Positions 53,631 to 62,546 of a DNA stretch of 64,000 nucleotides are shown piece by piece. The notes under the pieces are model-generated. The model had not been told where the DNA came from, did no database searches, and saw only the letters and a program-made list of their open reading frames with translations. The DNA comes from Thermomicrobium roseum DSM 5159. GTDB taxonomy: Bacteria > Chloroflexota > Chloroflexia > Thermomicrobiales > Thermomicrobiaceae. The stretch's first letter is position 1; the number at the start of each line of letters is the position of its first letter. The position numbers were made by a program, and so were the translations under genes. The DNA is taken from NCBI RefSeq assembly GCF_000021685.1, contig NC_011959.1:372001-436000 (forward strand), read 5' to 3'.

Positions 53631-54896
53631 ATGGTGTTGAGCGAGTGGCTCCTCGTCGGAGTTGCGAGTACGTTCGCTGCCGCTGGCGGTGTCGCGCAGC
53701 GGCAGCAACGGTTACGGCACCTACAGCGTGTGACTCGCTCCCTCTCCTTCCCTGACGGTGCTCCACGCGTGCTCATCCTTTCGGCGTCGATCGGTGGCGG
53801 CCATAACGCAGCAGCAGCTGTCCTGCGCCACGATTTGGAGCGTTTGGGTAGTCATGCGTGCATTCTCGATGGTTTTGCTTTGGCGACTCCTCTGCTCAGC
53901 CGTTGTTTTGCTTCGGCATATCCGCTCCAGCTTCGCTATACACCTTGGCTCTACGAGCTTCAGTTTCGCTCGTCGCATCTTCGCACCTGGACCCGTATGT
54001 GGCGGCGGATCTACGCTGGGCTCGGTGGAGTGGCTTTCCGTAGGCTCATCGAGGAGTTGCATCCTGATGTGGTCGTCTCGACCTATCCGCTAGTCACGCA
54101 AGCACTCGGTGTCTTGCGCTCGACTGGTCGCCTTCTTACCCCGGTAGCGGCGACGGTCACGGACTACGGTGTTCATCGGCTGTGGATCGCACCGGGTGTC
54201 GATCTCCACCTCGTCCCGTCACGAGTCTCAGCGGAACAGGTGGAGGACGCGACCGGAGAGGTGCGCGTCATGCAGCCGCTGGTGCGCGAAGCATTCCGCC
54301 AGTCACGCAATCGGGCTGCAGTGCGGCAGCGCTACGGCTTCGCAGCCGATGACTTCGTTGCGTTAGTGGTGGCAGGTGCCTGGGGCATCGGGCACGTGGA
54401 ACTGATCGTGCGCGATGTGGTCGAGTGTGGCGTGCGGGTCGTCGTCGTCTGTGGCAAAAATCAGGAGTTGGCCGAACAATTACGGCGAGAGTACGCTGGT
54501 TGCTCAACGGTACAGGTTTGGGGTTGGACGGACCAGTTGCCCGAACTCATGACGGCAGCCGATTGCCTGATTCAGAATGCTGGTGGATTGACGTGTCTGG
54601 AAGCCATCGCTTGTGGCTTACCGGTGTTGATGTACCGACCGATCGCTGGTCATGGCGTTTTCAACGCTGCTGCCATGGAGCGAGCTGGTGCGGCGCGTTG
54701 GATTCGGAGCGCGGACGAGTTGCGTATGGTCCTGCGAGGTGCTGCGGCTGGACGGATCCAGTTGCCGGTGCCGAAAATCGATGAGGACGCCGTTCCGGCA
54801 GCGGAGGCTATTCTCACGTTGGTGGCGGGCCGGGGCGCGAGAATCGGGACTGGTCGGACGTTCGCTGCACAGCTCGTGCGATCGGGGTCCTCGTGA
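53631..54896 (+). CDS. GT28 glycosyltransferase, MGDG-synthase/MurG-like
   Basis: 421 residues, GT-B fold. It has an N-terminal hydrophobic segment (about 6-22), then LILSASIGGGHNAAAAVL (the GGGH loop shared by MGDG synthases and diacylglycerol glucosyltransferases), VVVSTYPLVTQAL, and the donor end IQNAGGLTCLEAIACGLPVLMYRP. A membrane-associated glycolipid synthase is likely; the acceptor may be an unusual lipid if this is Thermomicrobium, whose membranes contain long-chain 1,2-diols (inference). GGGGAGGG precedes ATG 53631. Confidence 0.85.
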   Translation: MVLSEWLLVGVASTFAAAGGVAQRQQRLRHLQRVTRSLSFPDGAPRVLILSASIGGGHNAAAAVLRHDLERLGSHACILDGFALATPLLSRCFASAYPLQLRYTPWLYELQFRSSHLRTWTRMWRRIYAGLGGVAFRRLIEELHPDVVVSTYPLVTQALGVLRSTGRLLTPVAATVTDYGVHRLWIAPGVDLHLVPSRVSAEQVEDATGEVRVMQPLVREAFRQSRNRAAVRQRYGFAADDFVALVVAGAWGIGHVELIVRDVVECGVRVVVVCGKNQELAEQLRREYAGCSTVQVWGWTDQLPELMTAADCLIQNAGGLTCLEAIACGLPVLMYRPIAGHGVFNAAAMERAGAARWIRSADELRMVLRGAAAGRIQLPVPKIDEDAVPAAEAILTLVAGRGARIGTGRTFAAQLVRSGSS

Positions 54897-55753
54897 TCGC
54901 GACACGCGCTCTCGCGACGCGAATCATCCTCGCGAGCTTGCTCGGAGCCGCCATGCTTGCGGCACTCGCTGTCCTGGCGGTGAAGACCCAGCCGCCGGTC
55001 GGTCTCGTGCCGCTGATCGCTCGGGAAGGGCGTTCCTTCTGGCTCGCTGGGCTAGCGGTTTGCCTGCTCGGCGCACTCATCTTCCAGGTAGTGGATCGCC
55101 TACCTGAGCTGGCGCGAGCGACCGCTCTCCAACGGGGTGTTCGGTACGATCCGGTTCCGGAGTGGCCGACCGCTTGGATCTTGCCGTTCGTGACGTTGGC
55201 CAGTGGAACGCTCTTGCTCTGCGCGTACCATTCGCTGATCGTCGCGCTCGCCGTCACCTTGTTCGGTTTCATCAGCTTGGTGATCGGGCAATTCGCTCGC
55301 CTGGCGCTGTACAGTGCGGAAGAGCGCATTCGTTCCCTCGGGCGCCTGGTCCACACGCTGCTTTTGTACGGTGTCGGTTTCGTGAGTTACGCTATGATTT
55401 ATGTACACAAGCTCCGGTCGCTCTATTCAGCCACAGCGATCTTTCTGCTCGCTGTCCTCCTTCTCCTCCAGTTGACCGAAGGAGCCGATGTGCAACTCGA
55501 TCGCCGAGTGCTGTACGCGATGACCGGAGCCCTCGTGCTCGCTGAGGCGACCTGGGTTCTCAATTATTGGCCGGCGACTGGCTGGCTCGGTGGGGCTGTC
55601 CTCCTGGCTGTCTTTCACGTATTGGCGGGTTTGACATTGGCTCGCGTGGAGCGCGCCCTGAGTTGGCGGACAATCGCGGAATACGGCATCATGGCGTCCC
55701 TCGCGATCATCGTGATCGTGTGGGGTACCATACGAACACGAGGTGGCCCGTGA
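54893..55753 (+). CDS. multi-spanning membrane protein of unknown function
   Basis: 286 residues with about eight hydrophobic helices (near 10-28, 48-65, 94-112, 118-140, 156-176, 181-196, 208-225, 233-251 and 264-282) and few polar loops. No motif I can assign; it may belong to a Chloroflexi-specific unknown family. GTG 54893 overlaps the stop of the GT28 gene (GTGA), and its own stop overlaps the next gene, so the three are translated together. A role in handling the GT28 glycolipid is possible but unsupported. Confidence 0.75.
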   Translation: MIATRALATRIILASLLGAAMLAALAVLAVKTQPPVGLVPLIAREGRSFWLAGLAVCLLGALIFQVVDRLPELARATALQRGVRYDPVPEWPTAWILPFVTLASGTLLLCAYHSLIVALAVTLFGFISLVIGQFARLALYSAEERIRSLGRLVHTLLLYGVGFVSYAMIYVHKLRSLYSATAIFLLAVLLLLQLTEGADVQLDRRVLYAMTGALVLAEATWVLNYWPATGWLGGAVLLAVFHVLAGLTLARVERALSWRTIAEYGIMASLAIIVIVWGTIRTRGGP

Positions 55754-56031
55754 GTGAACCTGAGCAGCACGAACTCTACCAGCTCCTGCTGGCCATGGAC
55801 GTCCTCGAGGAATTGCTCGAGGATCTCGAGGAATCGGGCTTGACCTCGCTCGAGGATCTTGCCAGTCGACTGGCGAGCGATGCAGAAGCGACTGATCTTT
55901 TGGAGTTGATCGCACAACTCATCGCACGGGGAATCCGGACAAGCGAGGATCTCGCGGGGTTCTTGAGCGAACTCGAGCAACGCATCGAAGAGCCAGAGGT
56001 CATGGATTCGGATTGGGTGAACCCCAACTGA
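55750..56031 (+). CDS. small acidic helical protein
   Basis: 93 residues, GTG start overlapping the upstream stop (GTGA). Very acidic with Leu-Leu-Glu heptad-like runs (LEELLEDLEESGLTSLEDL), predicted mostly helical with no signal or membrane segment. The frame runs on upstream inside the previous gene, but the overlap fixes the start. Function unknown; third gene of the GT28 cassette. Confidence 0.6.
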   Translation: MSEPEQHELYQLLLAMDVLEELLEDLEESGLTSLEDLASRLASDAEATDLLELIAQLIARGIRTSEDLAGFLSELEQRIEEPEVMDSDWVNPN

Positions 56032-56046
56032 CTCGGCTGGAATGCG

Positions 56047-57399
56047 ATGGAGAATCTCTTCGAATCGCACCGTCGATCGTTGCGAGAGCGCTGCGCACCG
56101 CTAGCCGAACGGATGCGGCCCCGCACGCTCGATGAAGTGGTCGGCCAAGAGCATGTGCTCGGGCCAGGAGCTCTGCTCCGCTCGCTGATCGAACGAGACC
56201 AGCTCGTCTCGCTCATCCTCTGGGGGCCTCCCGGTTGTGGGAAGACAACATTGGCTCGCTTGATCGCGAAACACACGCGTTCGGCGTTCGTACCACTGTC
56301 GGCGGTCAGTGCCTCGGTGGCCGATATCCGGCGGGTCGTGCAGGAAGCCAGTGACCGCTTCGCGCAGCACGGTCAGCGGACGATCGTTTTCATCGACGAG
56401 ATCCATCGCTTCAATCGGGCGCAGCAAGACGCGTTGTTGCCAGCTGTCGAGGACGGCACGATCGTTTTGATCGGTGCGACGACGGAGAATCCCTCTTTCG
56501 AGATCAATGCACCGCTGTTGTCGCGTTGCCGCGTCGTCGTACTCGAGCCGCTGTCCGATCAGGCGATCCAGACGCTCGTGGAACGGGCTCTCGTCGATCG
56601 TGAGCGTGGGTTGGGTGAACTCGGCCTGCGCATCGAGCCGGAGGCACTCCGGCTGCTGGTGGGACTGGCGAACGGCGATGCCCGCATGGCGCTCAACACG
56701 CTGGAGGTGGCTGCTGCCGGTGCACAGGAGGGAACGATCACGGTGGAACTCGTGCACCAGGCAGCGATGCGCCGTGGGAGTGTGTACGATCGGGCTGGCG
56801 ATGCGCATTACGATACGATTTCGGCCCTGCACAAGGCGATCCGCGGCTCGGACCCGGATGCGGCGCTCTACTGGTTAGCCCGCATGCTCGAGCATGGCGA
56901 CGATCCACTTTACGTAGCTCGGCGACTCGTGCGAGCAGCCAGCGAGGATATTGGACTGGCTGATCCGCACGCGCTGGTGGTTGCAGTTGCCGCGCAGCAG
57001 GCTGTGCATTTTCTCGGTATGCCGGAAGGAGCGCTCGCCCTGGCCGAAGCGACCGTCTACCTCGCGCTGGCACCTAAGAGCAACGCGGTGTACCGCGCGT
57101 ACGAGGCTGCGCGGCGCGATGTGGTGCAAACGCGCAACGAGCCGGTGCCGCTGCACCTGCGCAACGCGCCGACGACACTGCTGCGCCAGCTCGGATGGGG
57201 AGTTGGTTACCGGTATCCCCACGATGAGCCGGACGGTATCGGCAGGCAAGACTATTTCCCACCGCTCCTCCGCGGACGACGCTATTACGAACCATCCGAC
57301 CGCGGTTGGGAAGTGCGGCTCCGCGAACGGCTGGCAGCGATCCGCGCTGCTCGTGGACAGAGGGCGGGGCCGACCGAGTCGGGAGGGGGATCGGGGTGA
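56047..57399 (+). CDS. rarA: replication-associated recombination protein RarA
   Basis: 450 residues, clamp-loader-like AAA+ ATPase. Walker A GPPGCGKTTLA (about 60-70), Walker B IVFIDEIHRFNRAQQDALL, sensor ATTENPSF, and a C-terminal MgsA domain (YLALAPKSNAVYRAY). It acts at stalled replication forks. The ribosome site is weak (GGAATG). Confidence 0.93.
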   Translation: MENLFESHRRSLRERCAPLAERMRPRTLDEVVGQEHVLGPGALLRSLIERDQLVSLILWGPPGCGKTTLARLIAKHTRSAFVPLSAVSASVADIRRVVQEASDRFAQHGQRTIVFIDEIHRFNRAQQDALLPAVEDGTIVLIGATTENPSFEINAPLLSRCRVVVLEPLSDQAIQTLVERALVDRERGLGELGLRIEPEALRLLVGLANGDARMALNTLEVAAAGAQEGTITVELVHQAAMRRGSVYDRAGDAHYDTISALHKAIRGSDPDAALYWLARMLEHGDDPLYVARRLVRAASEDIGLADPHALVVAVAAQQAVHFLGMPEGALALAEATVYLALAPKSNAVYRAYEAARRDVVQTRNEPVPLHLRNAPTTLLRQLGWGVGYRYPHDEPDGIGRQDYFPPLLRGRRYYEPSDRGWEVRLRERLAAIRAARGQRAGPTESGGGSG

Positions 57400-58127
57400 A
57401 CGAACTGGCGATTCCTGTCCGACACGGGCGAGCCAACGACGAATTGCGTCCCGTGGAGATCGTTCCTCACTACATTCCCTATGCAGAGGGTTCGGCACTG
57501 ATCATGCTGGGTAACACACATGTCCTCTGCGCGGCAACCGTCGAAGAGCGCGTTCCGAGCTTCCTGGTAGGTAGTGGACAAGGGTGGATCACGGCCGAGT
57601 ACGGAATGCTGCCTCGTTCCGGTCGTGAGCGCATTCCCCGGGAGCGCATGGGTCCTGGCGGGAGGACGGCGGAGATTCAGCGTCTCATCGGCCGGTCTTT
57701 ACGGGCGGCTGTGGACCTGGCAGCGCTCGGTGAGCGGACGATCATCATCGACTGTGACGTGCTTCGGGCGGATGGTGGGACACGCACCGCGGCGATCACT
57801 GGCGGATGGGTGGCGCTCCATCTTGCCCTCCAGCACCTACTCGCGGAAGGGCGCATCGAGTCCTTGCCAGTCGTACGGCAGGTCGCAGCGGTCAGCGTCG
57901 GTGTCGTCGCTGGCCAGCCGCGACTCGATCTCGAATATGCCGAGGACAGCTGCGCGGAGGTCGACATGAATATCGTCATGACCGACCGCGGCGAGTTCGT
58001 GGAGCTGCAAGGTACCGCGGAGGGGCAGCCTTTCGGACGCGAGGTGCTGGAACAGCTGTTGCGGCTTGCCGAGCGGGGCATCAGCGAACTCATGCTCGTC
58101 CAAAGGCGTGCGCTCGGTCTGTCGTGA
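57396..58127 (+). CDS. rph: ribonuclease PH
   Basis: 243 residues. TVEERVPSFLVGSGQGWITAEY, the basic RSGRERIPRERMGPGGRTAEIQRLIGRSLRAA motif binding tRNA and phosphate, and IIIDCDVLRADGGTRTAAITG with the catalytic Asp pair. Trims tRNA 3' ends by phosphorolysis. GTG 57396 overlaps the rarA stop by four bases (GTGA) and follows GGGAGGGG. Confidence 0.95.
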   Translation: MNELAIPVRHGRANDELRPVEIVPHYIPYAEGSALIMLGNTHVLCAATVEERVPSFLVGSGQGWITAEYGMLPRSGRERIPRERMGPGGRTAEIQRLIGRSLRAAVDLAALGERTIIIDCDVLRADGGTRTAAITGGWVALHLALQHLLAEGRIESLPVVRQVAAVSVGVVAGQPRLDLEYAEDSCAEVDMNIVMTDRGEFVELQGTAEGQPFGREVLEQLLRLAERGISELMLVQRRALGLS

Positions 58128-58133
58128 GGCTGC

Positions 58134-58766
58134 TCACCCCTGAATTTCCAGGTGTTCCTTGGTACTGGGCAGTTGCCCAGCGATGCGGGTATCGAGTTCG
58201 GTGGCGGCATCGAGCGCGCGGGCCAGTGCTTTGAAAATCGCTTCGATCTGATGGTGAACGTTGGAACCGTAGAGTGTCACCACGTGAATCGTGATGCGAG
58301 CCTCCCGAGCGAGCGTCTCCAGAAAGTGGCGGACGAGATCGGCCTCGAGTTGGCCGACGGCCCCACCTGGCCAGGGGTCACGGTAGTGAAACGAGCCGCG
58401 CCCGCTGAGATCGACGGCTACCTGGGCGAGCGCTTCGTCCATCGGCACAGCCGCATCGGCCATACGACGAATACCGCGCCAGTCGCCCAGGGCGCGTCGG
58501 AGCGCCTGACCGAGGCAGAGCGCGACGTCCTCCACCGTATGGTGCGCATCGACATGGAGGTCACCGCGCGCCTGGATGTCGATATCGAAGCGCCCGTGTC
58601 GCGCGAAGAGCGTCAAGAAATGGTCGAGTGCACCGATCCCGGTCGCGACACTCGAGCGTCCGGTTCCATCGATGATCAAATCGACACTGACGTCGGTCTC
58701 GGTCGTCGTGCGCCGAATGGAGGCTCTTCGGATTTCTGTCAACGGCGTGCTCCTCTCGTTGTCCAT
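58134..58766 (-). CDS. hisB: imidazoleglycerol-phosphate dehydratase HisB
   Basis: 210 residues, single-domain bacterial HisB. The two metal-site motifs are GALDHFLTLFARHGRF with VDAHHTVEDVALCLGQAL, and YGSNVHHQIEAIFKALARAL. Sixth step of histidine synthesis. ATG 58766 shares its first base with the hisC stop (TGATG). Six bases separate its end from rph (convergent). Confidence 0.95.
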   Translation of the reverse strand: MDNERSTPLTEIRRASIRRTTTETDVSVDLIIDGTGRSSVATGIGALDHFLTLFARHGRFDIDIQARGDLHVDAHHTVEDVALCLGQALRRALGDWRGIRRMADAAVPMDEALAQVAVDLSGRGSFHYRDPWPGGAVGQLEADLVRHFLETLAREARITIHVVTLYGSNVHHQIEAIFKALARALDAATELDTRIAGQLPSTKEHLEIQG

Positions 58767-59848
58767 CACCGGAATGTGTCGAGGGCGGCGAGAATGCGGT
58801 CGGTCTGCTCGGGTGTCCCGACGGTGATCCGCAAGTAGTCGCGGAGCCACTCGTCATCATAGCGTCGTACGACGATCGCGTGCTGCAAGAGATGGGCGTG
58901 CAACTGGTGGGCTCTCCCGTCATGCACGCGGCAGAGAATGAAGTTTCCGTGCGACGGGTATGGGGTGAGGAAGGGGTAGCGGCGCAATGCTCGGTAGAGA
59001 CGTCCCCGCTCGAGTCGCACGTGTAGCACCCGCTGCATGAGCCAGGTGCGGTCAGCCAGCGCAGCCTCGACCGCCGCTTGTGCTGCAGTGCTGACATTGA
59101 ACGGCTGCTTGACACGCCACAATGCTGCCGCGAGATGGGGAGGGAAGATGCCGTAACCGATGCGGAGCCCAGCGAGCCCGGCCCATTTGCTGAACGTCCG
59201 GAGGATCACGAGATTCTCGAACTCGCGCGCAAAGGGCGCGAGCGTCTGACCTGCGAACTCGTAGTACGCTTCGTCGAGAACGACGAGGATTCCCGTGCGG
59301 AGTAATCGCGAGAGTTGCTGTGGAGTGACCAGGTTGCCGGTCGGGTTGTTCGGTGAGGCGAGGAAGAGCAGCTTGGTGCGGGGAGTGATGGCGTCTTCGA
59401 TCGTCTCGAGGTCGAGGTCGAAGTCCTCGCGGCGTGGTACGGTGATGACCCGGGCACCGAAAAGCGGTGGTCGCGAGAGATACACGCCAAAGCTCGGGAC
59501 GGGAACGACCACCTCGTCGCCAGGCTCGATCGTCACGAGCAAGAGCAGATCGATGAGTTCATCGGATCCATTACCCAGAAGAATGCGTTCAGCTGGCATG
59601 CCGGTATAGTCCGCGAGTGCAGCACGAGCGCGCCGTTGGTCGGGGTCGGGATAGAGATGCAGGTCAGGGAGCGAGGCAAGCGCCGCGATGACCGCTGGTG
59701 GCGGGCCGTACGGGTTCTCGTTCGCATCGAGCTTGGCCACCTGTTCGGGTGGAACACCGAGGCGCTCCGCGATCGTTTCGCGGCTCTCGACAGGAAGATA
59801 TTCCACCGCGTTCTCGATACTCGCCCGCACCGCTCGCCTCGCTGCCAC
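58766..59848 (-). CDS. hisC: histidinol-phosphate aminotransferase HisC
   Basis: 360 residues, fold type I PLP aminotransferase. KLDANENPYGPPP near the start, LGNGSDELIDLL, SPNNPTGNL, VVLDEAYYEFAG, FSKWAGLAGLRIGYG (PLP lysine in the Ser-Lys pair). GTG 59848 with GGAGGGAGGGG upstream is the start; the frame extends further but into the divergent gene's control region. It forms a two-gene operon with hisB. Confidence 0.92.
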   Translation of the reverse strand: MAARRAVRASIENAVEYLPVESRETIAERLGVPPEQVAKLDANENPYGPPPAVIAALASLPDLHLYPDPDQRRARAALADYTGMPAERILLGNGSDELIDLLLLVTIEPGDEVVVPVPSFGVYLSRPPLFGARVITVPRREDFDLDLETIEDAITPRTKLLFLASPNNPTGNLVTPQQLSRLLRTGILVVLDEAYYEFAGQTLAPFAREFENLVILRTFSKWAGLAGLRIGYGIFPPHLAAALWRVKQPFNVSTAAQAAVEAALADRTWLMQRVLHVRLERGRLYRALRRYPFLTPYPSHGNFILCRVHDGRAHQLHAHLLQHAIVVRRYDDEWLRDYLRITVGTPEQTDRILAALDTFR

Positions 59849-59893
59849 GCGCCCCTCCCTCCGTGTGTTGCACTCTCGCAGCAAGAGTACCGT

Positions 59894-61027
59894 GTGTTCG
59901 GCCGAGCGTGCCAAGGCGTGCGAGGCCTGCTCATGGCCTCGGTGCTCATGCTCGCTCTTCTCGGGACGACAACGCGAGCGGTGGCTGTCGTCCCGGAGGT
60001 GTCCAGCCGCCCCGCGCCGTCATCGGCCTACCAGCCTGCCGAGCGCCCCACGCTCACTGCCCGGGCGAGCTTTGCGGTCGATATCACGGCCGGGGTGGAA
60101 CTCTGGGCGCAAGAAGCTGATCGCCCTCTGCCGCCAGCGAGTACGACCAAACTGATGACTGCTTTGGTCGTCCGGCGCTGGCTCCGGCCGGACGAGTCGA
60201 TCACGATTCGGTCCGATGACCTCGTCGATCCGGCCGTCTATGCCAATGCTGGCTTCCAGCCTGGTGATCGCGTAACGGTGACCGATCTCCTGGCCGCCAT
60301 GCTGATCGCCTCGGCCGGTGATGCGGCACTCGCCCTCGCTCGGGTCGCTGGGGAGCGGATCGATCCGGAACATGACGTGCCGCGGACTGCCTTCATCGAC
60401 GCGATGAACCAAGAAGCCGCGCGTCTCGGCTTGCGGCATTCGTGGTTCGCAACGCCGGATGGGCGTGACGTGCCCGGTCAGACCGTCTCGGCGCGCGATC
60501 TCGCGATCATCGCCGCAGCGGTCTTGAGCGACCCGTTGCTCGCCGAGCTCGTTGCGACACGGACGCGCGAGATCGAGATCGCCGGGCCACAGAGTCGCCG
60601 GATCACGGTCGTCAACACGAACCAGTTCCTCACCGAGCCCGATGCGCTCGGAGTCAAGACAGGCACCTCAGTGGCTGCGGGACAATGCCTGGTGGCCGCG
60701 GTACGACGCGGCAACGACATCGTGGTACTCGTGTTGCTGAGCAGTCGCGACCGTTACGCTGACGCGCGGGCACTGCTGACCTATCTCGACCGGCAGTACC
60801 GGTGGTTTACCCTCGATGGCCGATCGTTCGCGGAATTAGCCAGGCTGGCGCGAGAGGGAATCGTTCCGGCTCTCGTGCCGACCGTCGTGGTCGCGAACGA
60901 GACAGCTGACCAGGTGCGGGTCATCATCGATCGGCAGCACTCATCAGCCGATGTCGTCGGTACGGTACGATTACGGATCGGAACGAGCGACCTCTTCATC
61001 GTGCCGCTCCTGCGTGTGGAGCGGTGA
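59894..61027 (+). CDS. D-alanyl-D-alanine carboxypeptidase (PBP5/S11 type)
   Basis: 377 residues. N-terminal signal sequence, then the S11 domain with SxxK in PASTTKLMTAL (Ser 83, Lys 86) and KTG in GVKTGTSVAAG. The middle SxN motif is altered: the matching ASAGDAALALA has Gly where Asn is usual, so activity may be changed. A C-terminal beta domain follows as in PBP5. Cell-wall precursor trimming outside the membrane. Start: GTG 59894 keeps the basic signal head; ATG 59933 is an alternative. Only 45 bases separate it from the divergent hisC start. Confidence 0.85.
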   Translation: MFGRACQGVRGLLMASVLMLALLGTTTRAVAVVPEVSSRPAPSSAYQPAERPTLTARASFAVDITAGVELWAQEADRPLPPASTTKLMTALVVRRWLRPDESITIRSDDLVDPAVYANAGFQPGDRVTVTDLLAAMLIASAGDAALALARVAGERIDPEHDVPRTAFIDAMNQEAARLGLRHSWFATPDGRDVPGQTVSARDLAIIAAAVLSDPLLAELVATRTREIEIAGPQSRRITVVNTNQFLTEPDALGVKTGTSVAAGQCLVAAVRRGNDIVVLVLLSSRDRYADARALLTYLDRQYRWFTLDGRSFAELARLAREGIVPALVPTVVVANETADQVRVIIDRQHSSADVVGTVRLRIGTSDLFIVPLLRVER

Positions 61028-61876
61028 GTGAGCGTGACGATGACCGAGCAGCGACTGCAGCGTGTTCTTGCCGCGCACGGTGTCGCATCGCGGCGGAAAG
61101 CCGAAGAGCTGATTCTGGCGGGTCGGGTGACCGTCGATGGCGTCGTCGTGCGCGAACTCGGGCGCAAGGTCGATCCAGAGCGCCAGGAAATCTGTGTCGA
61201 CGGAAAGCCGCTCCACTCGGAGCCTCGGCGATACATCGTGCTGCACAAACCGGTGGGTTACATCACGACGACTGCCGATGAATACGGACGTAAGACGGTG
61301 CTCGATCTCGTCCAGGTTCCTGAGCGTGTCGTACCCGTTGGACGACTGGATCGAGATTCCTCGGGTCTCCTCCTCCTCACCAATGACGGCGATCTGATCT
61401 ACCGGATCACGCATCCGCGCTACGAGCTGGAAAAGGAGTACGAGGTTCTCGTCGATGGCTTTCCTCCACCTGAAGTCGAGGAAGCCTTGCGTCGCGGCGT
61501 GCCGGTCGATGGACGTCCGGTACGGATTCGACGATTAGAGGCGATTCGGGTCGAGCCGCAGGGCACCGTGTATCGCGTCGTGATACACGAGGGACGCAAC
61601 CGCATCATCCGTCGTGTCTTCGAGCGTGTCGGCTATCCGGTGCTTCGCTTGCAGCGCGTTCGCGTCGGGCCGTTACGACTCGGTGATCTTCCGCCCGGAC
61701 GATGGCGCGACCTCACAGCCAGCGAGGTAGCGGCCTTGCGCCGAGCGGTCGGCTTACCGGAGTTTCCCGAGGGAGCGGTGGGAAGGGAACGGAAGGCGCG
61801 TGGTGGCAGGGGCATGCCAGCTCGTCGTGGCGATCGACGGCCCAGCGGGGTCAGGAAAGAGCACCGTCGGCGCTGA
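61028..61876 (+). CDS. rluB: RluB/RsuA-family pseudouridine synthase
   Basis: 282 residues. S4 RNA-binding domain (RLQRVLAAHGVASRRKAEELI), then the RsuA-type catalytic domain with VGRLDRDSSGLLLLTNDGDL (catalytic Asp) and HEGRNRIIRRVFE. It isomerises a uridine of 23S or 16S rRNA. The basic, low-complexity C-terminus overlaps the cmk start by 77 bases. GTG 61028 follows the carboxypeptidase stop directly. Order rluB-cmk-plsC is common among Gram-positives and Chloroflexi. Confidence 0.9.
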   Translation: MSVTMTEQRLQRVLAAHGVASRRKAEELILAGRVTVDGVVVRELGRKVDPERQEICVDGKPLHSEPRRYIVLHKPVGYITTTADEYGRKTVLDLVQVPERVVPVGRLDRDSSGLLLLTNDGDLIYRITHPRYELEKEYEVLVDGFPPPEVEEALRRGVPVDGRPVRIRRLEAIRVEPQGTVYRVVIHEGRNRIIRRVFERVGYPVLRLQRVRVGPLRLGDLPPGRWRDLTASEVAALRRAVGLPEFPEGAVGRERKARGGRGMPARRGDRRPSGVRKEHRRR

Positions 61877-62546
61877 AGTCGCCAAACGACTCGGTGCACT
61901 GTACTTCGATACTGGGGTTGTCTATCGGGTGCTCGCCTTGCTGGCGCTGGAGCGGGGAATCGCACCGGACGATGCAGAACGATTGGCGCAACTGGCGCAG
62001 AACCTGTCGATTCGGGTCGGTCCACCTTCGATCCAGGACGGGCGGCTCTATGACGTCTGGCTGGACGGTCGCGATGTGACCTGGGCGATCCGAACCCCAG
62101 AGATCGATCGGCTCGCTTCCCTGGTTTCGGCCCATCCGCCGGTCCGGCGGGCTCTCCTCCGCTTGCAGCGGGAGCTAGCGCGCAACGGGCGCGTCGTCAT
62201 CGCTGGCCGGGATATCGGCACCGTGGTCATGCCGGAAGCCCCGGTGAAGATTTGGTTGCACGCATCGCTGGAAGAGCGGGCGCGACGGCGACAACGTGAC
62301 TTGGCGCGACGGGGAATCGTGCGCTCGCTGGAGGAGATCGTCGCGGAATTGGCTGACCGTGATCGCCGGGATGCGACGCGAGCTATTGCCCCGATGCGTC
62401 CGGCTGAGGATGCGGTTATCATCGATACGGATGATCGTACCATCGAAGAGGTCGTCGAAACGGTGCTCGCGGTCGTCCGCGAGCGATGCGAGTGTGCGAA
62501 CCATGGATCGGATTCCGCCGGAGTGGCGCCTCTCGCGGCGCCGTAA
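61800..62546 (+). CDS. cmk: cytidylate kinase
   Basis: 248 residues, NMP-kinase fold. P-loop VAIDGPAGSGKSTVGAEVAKRL, LGALYFDTGVVYR, GRDIGTVVMP and RRQRDLARRG (lid). It phosphorylates CMP and dCMP. GTG 61800 follows GGAAGG; a GTG three bases later is possible. It overlaps rluB by 77 bases and plsC by 44. Confidence 0.93.
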   Translation: MVAGACQLVVAIDGPAGSGKSTVGAEVAKRLGALYFDTGVVYRVLALLALERGIAPDDAERLAQLAQNLSIRVGPPSIQDGRLYDVWLDGRDVTWAIRTPEIDRLASLVSAHPPVRRALLRLQRELARNGRVVIAGRDIGTVVMPEAPVKIWLHASLEERARRRQRDLARRGIVRSLEEIVAELADRDRRDATRAIAPMRPAEDAVIIDTDDRTIEEVVETVLAVVRERCECANHGSDSAGVAPLAAP

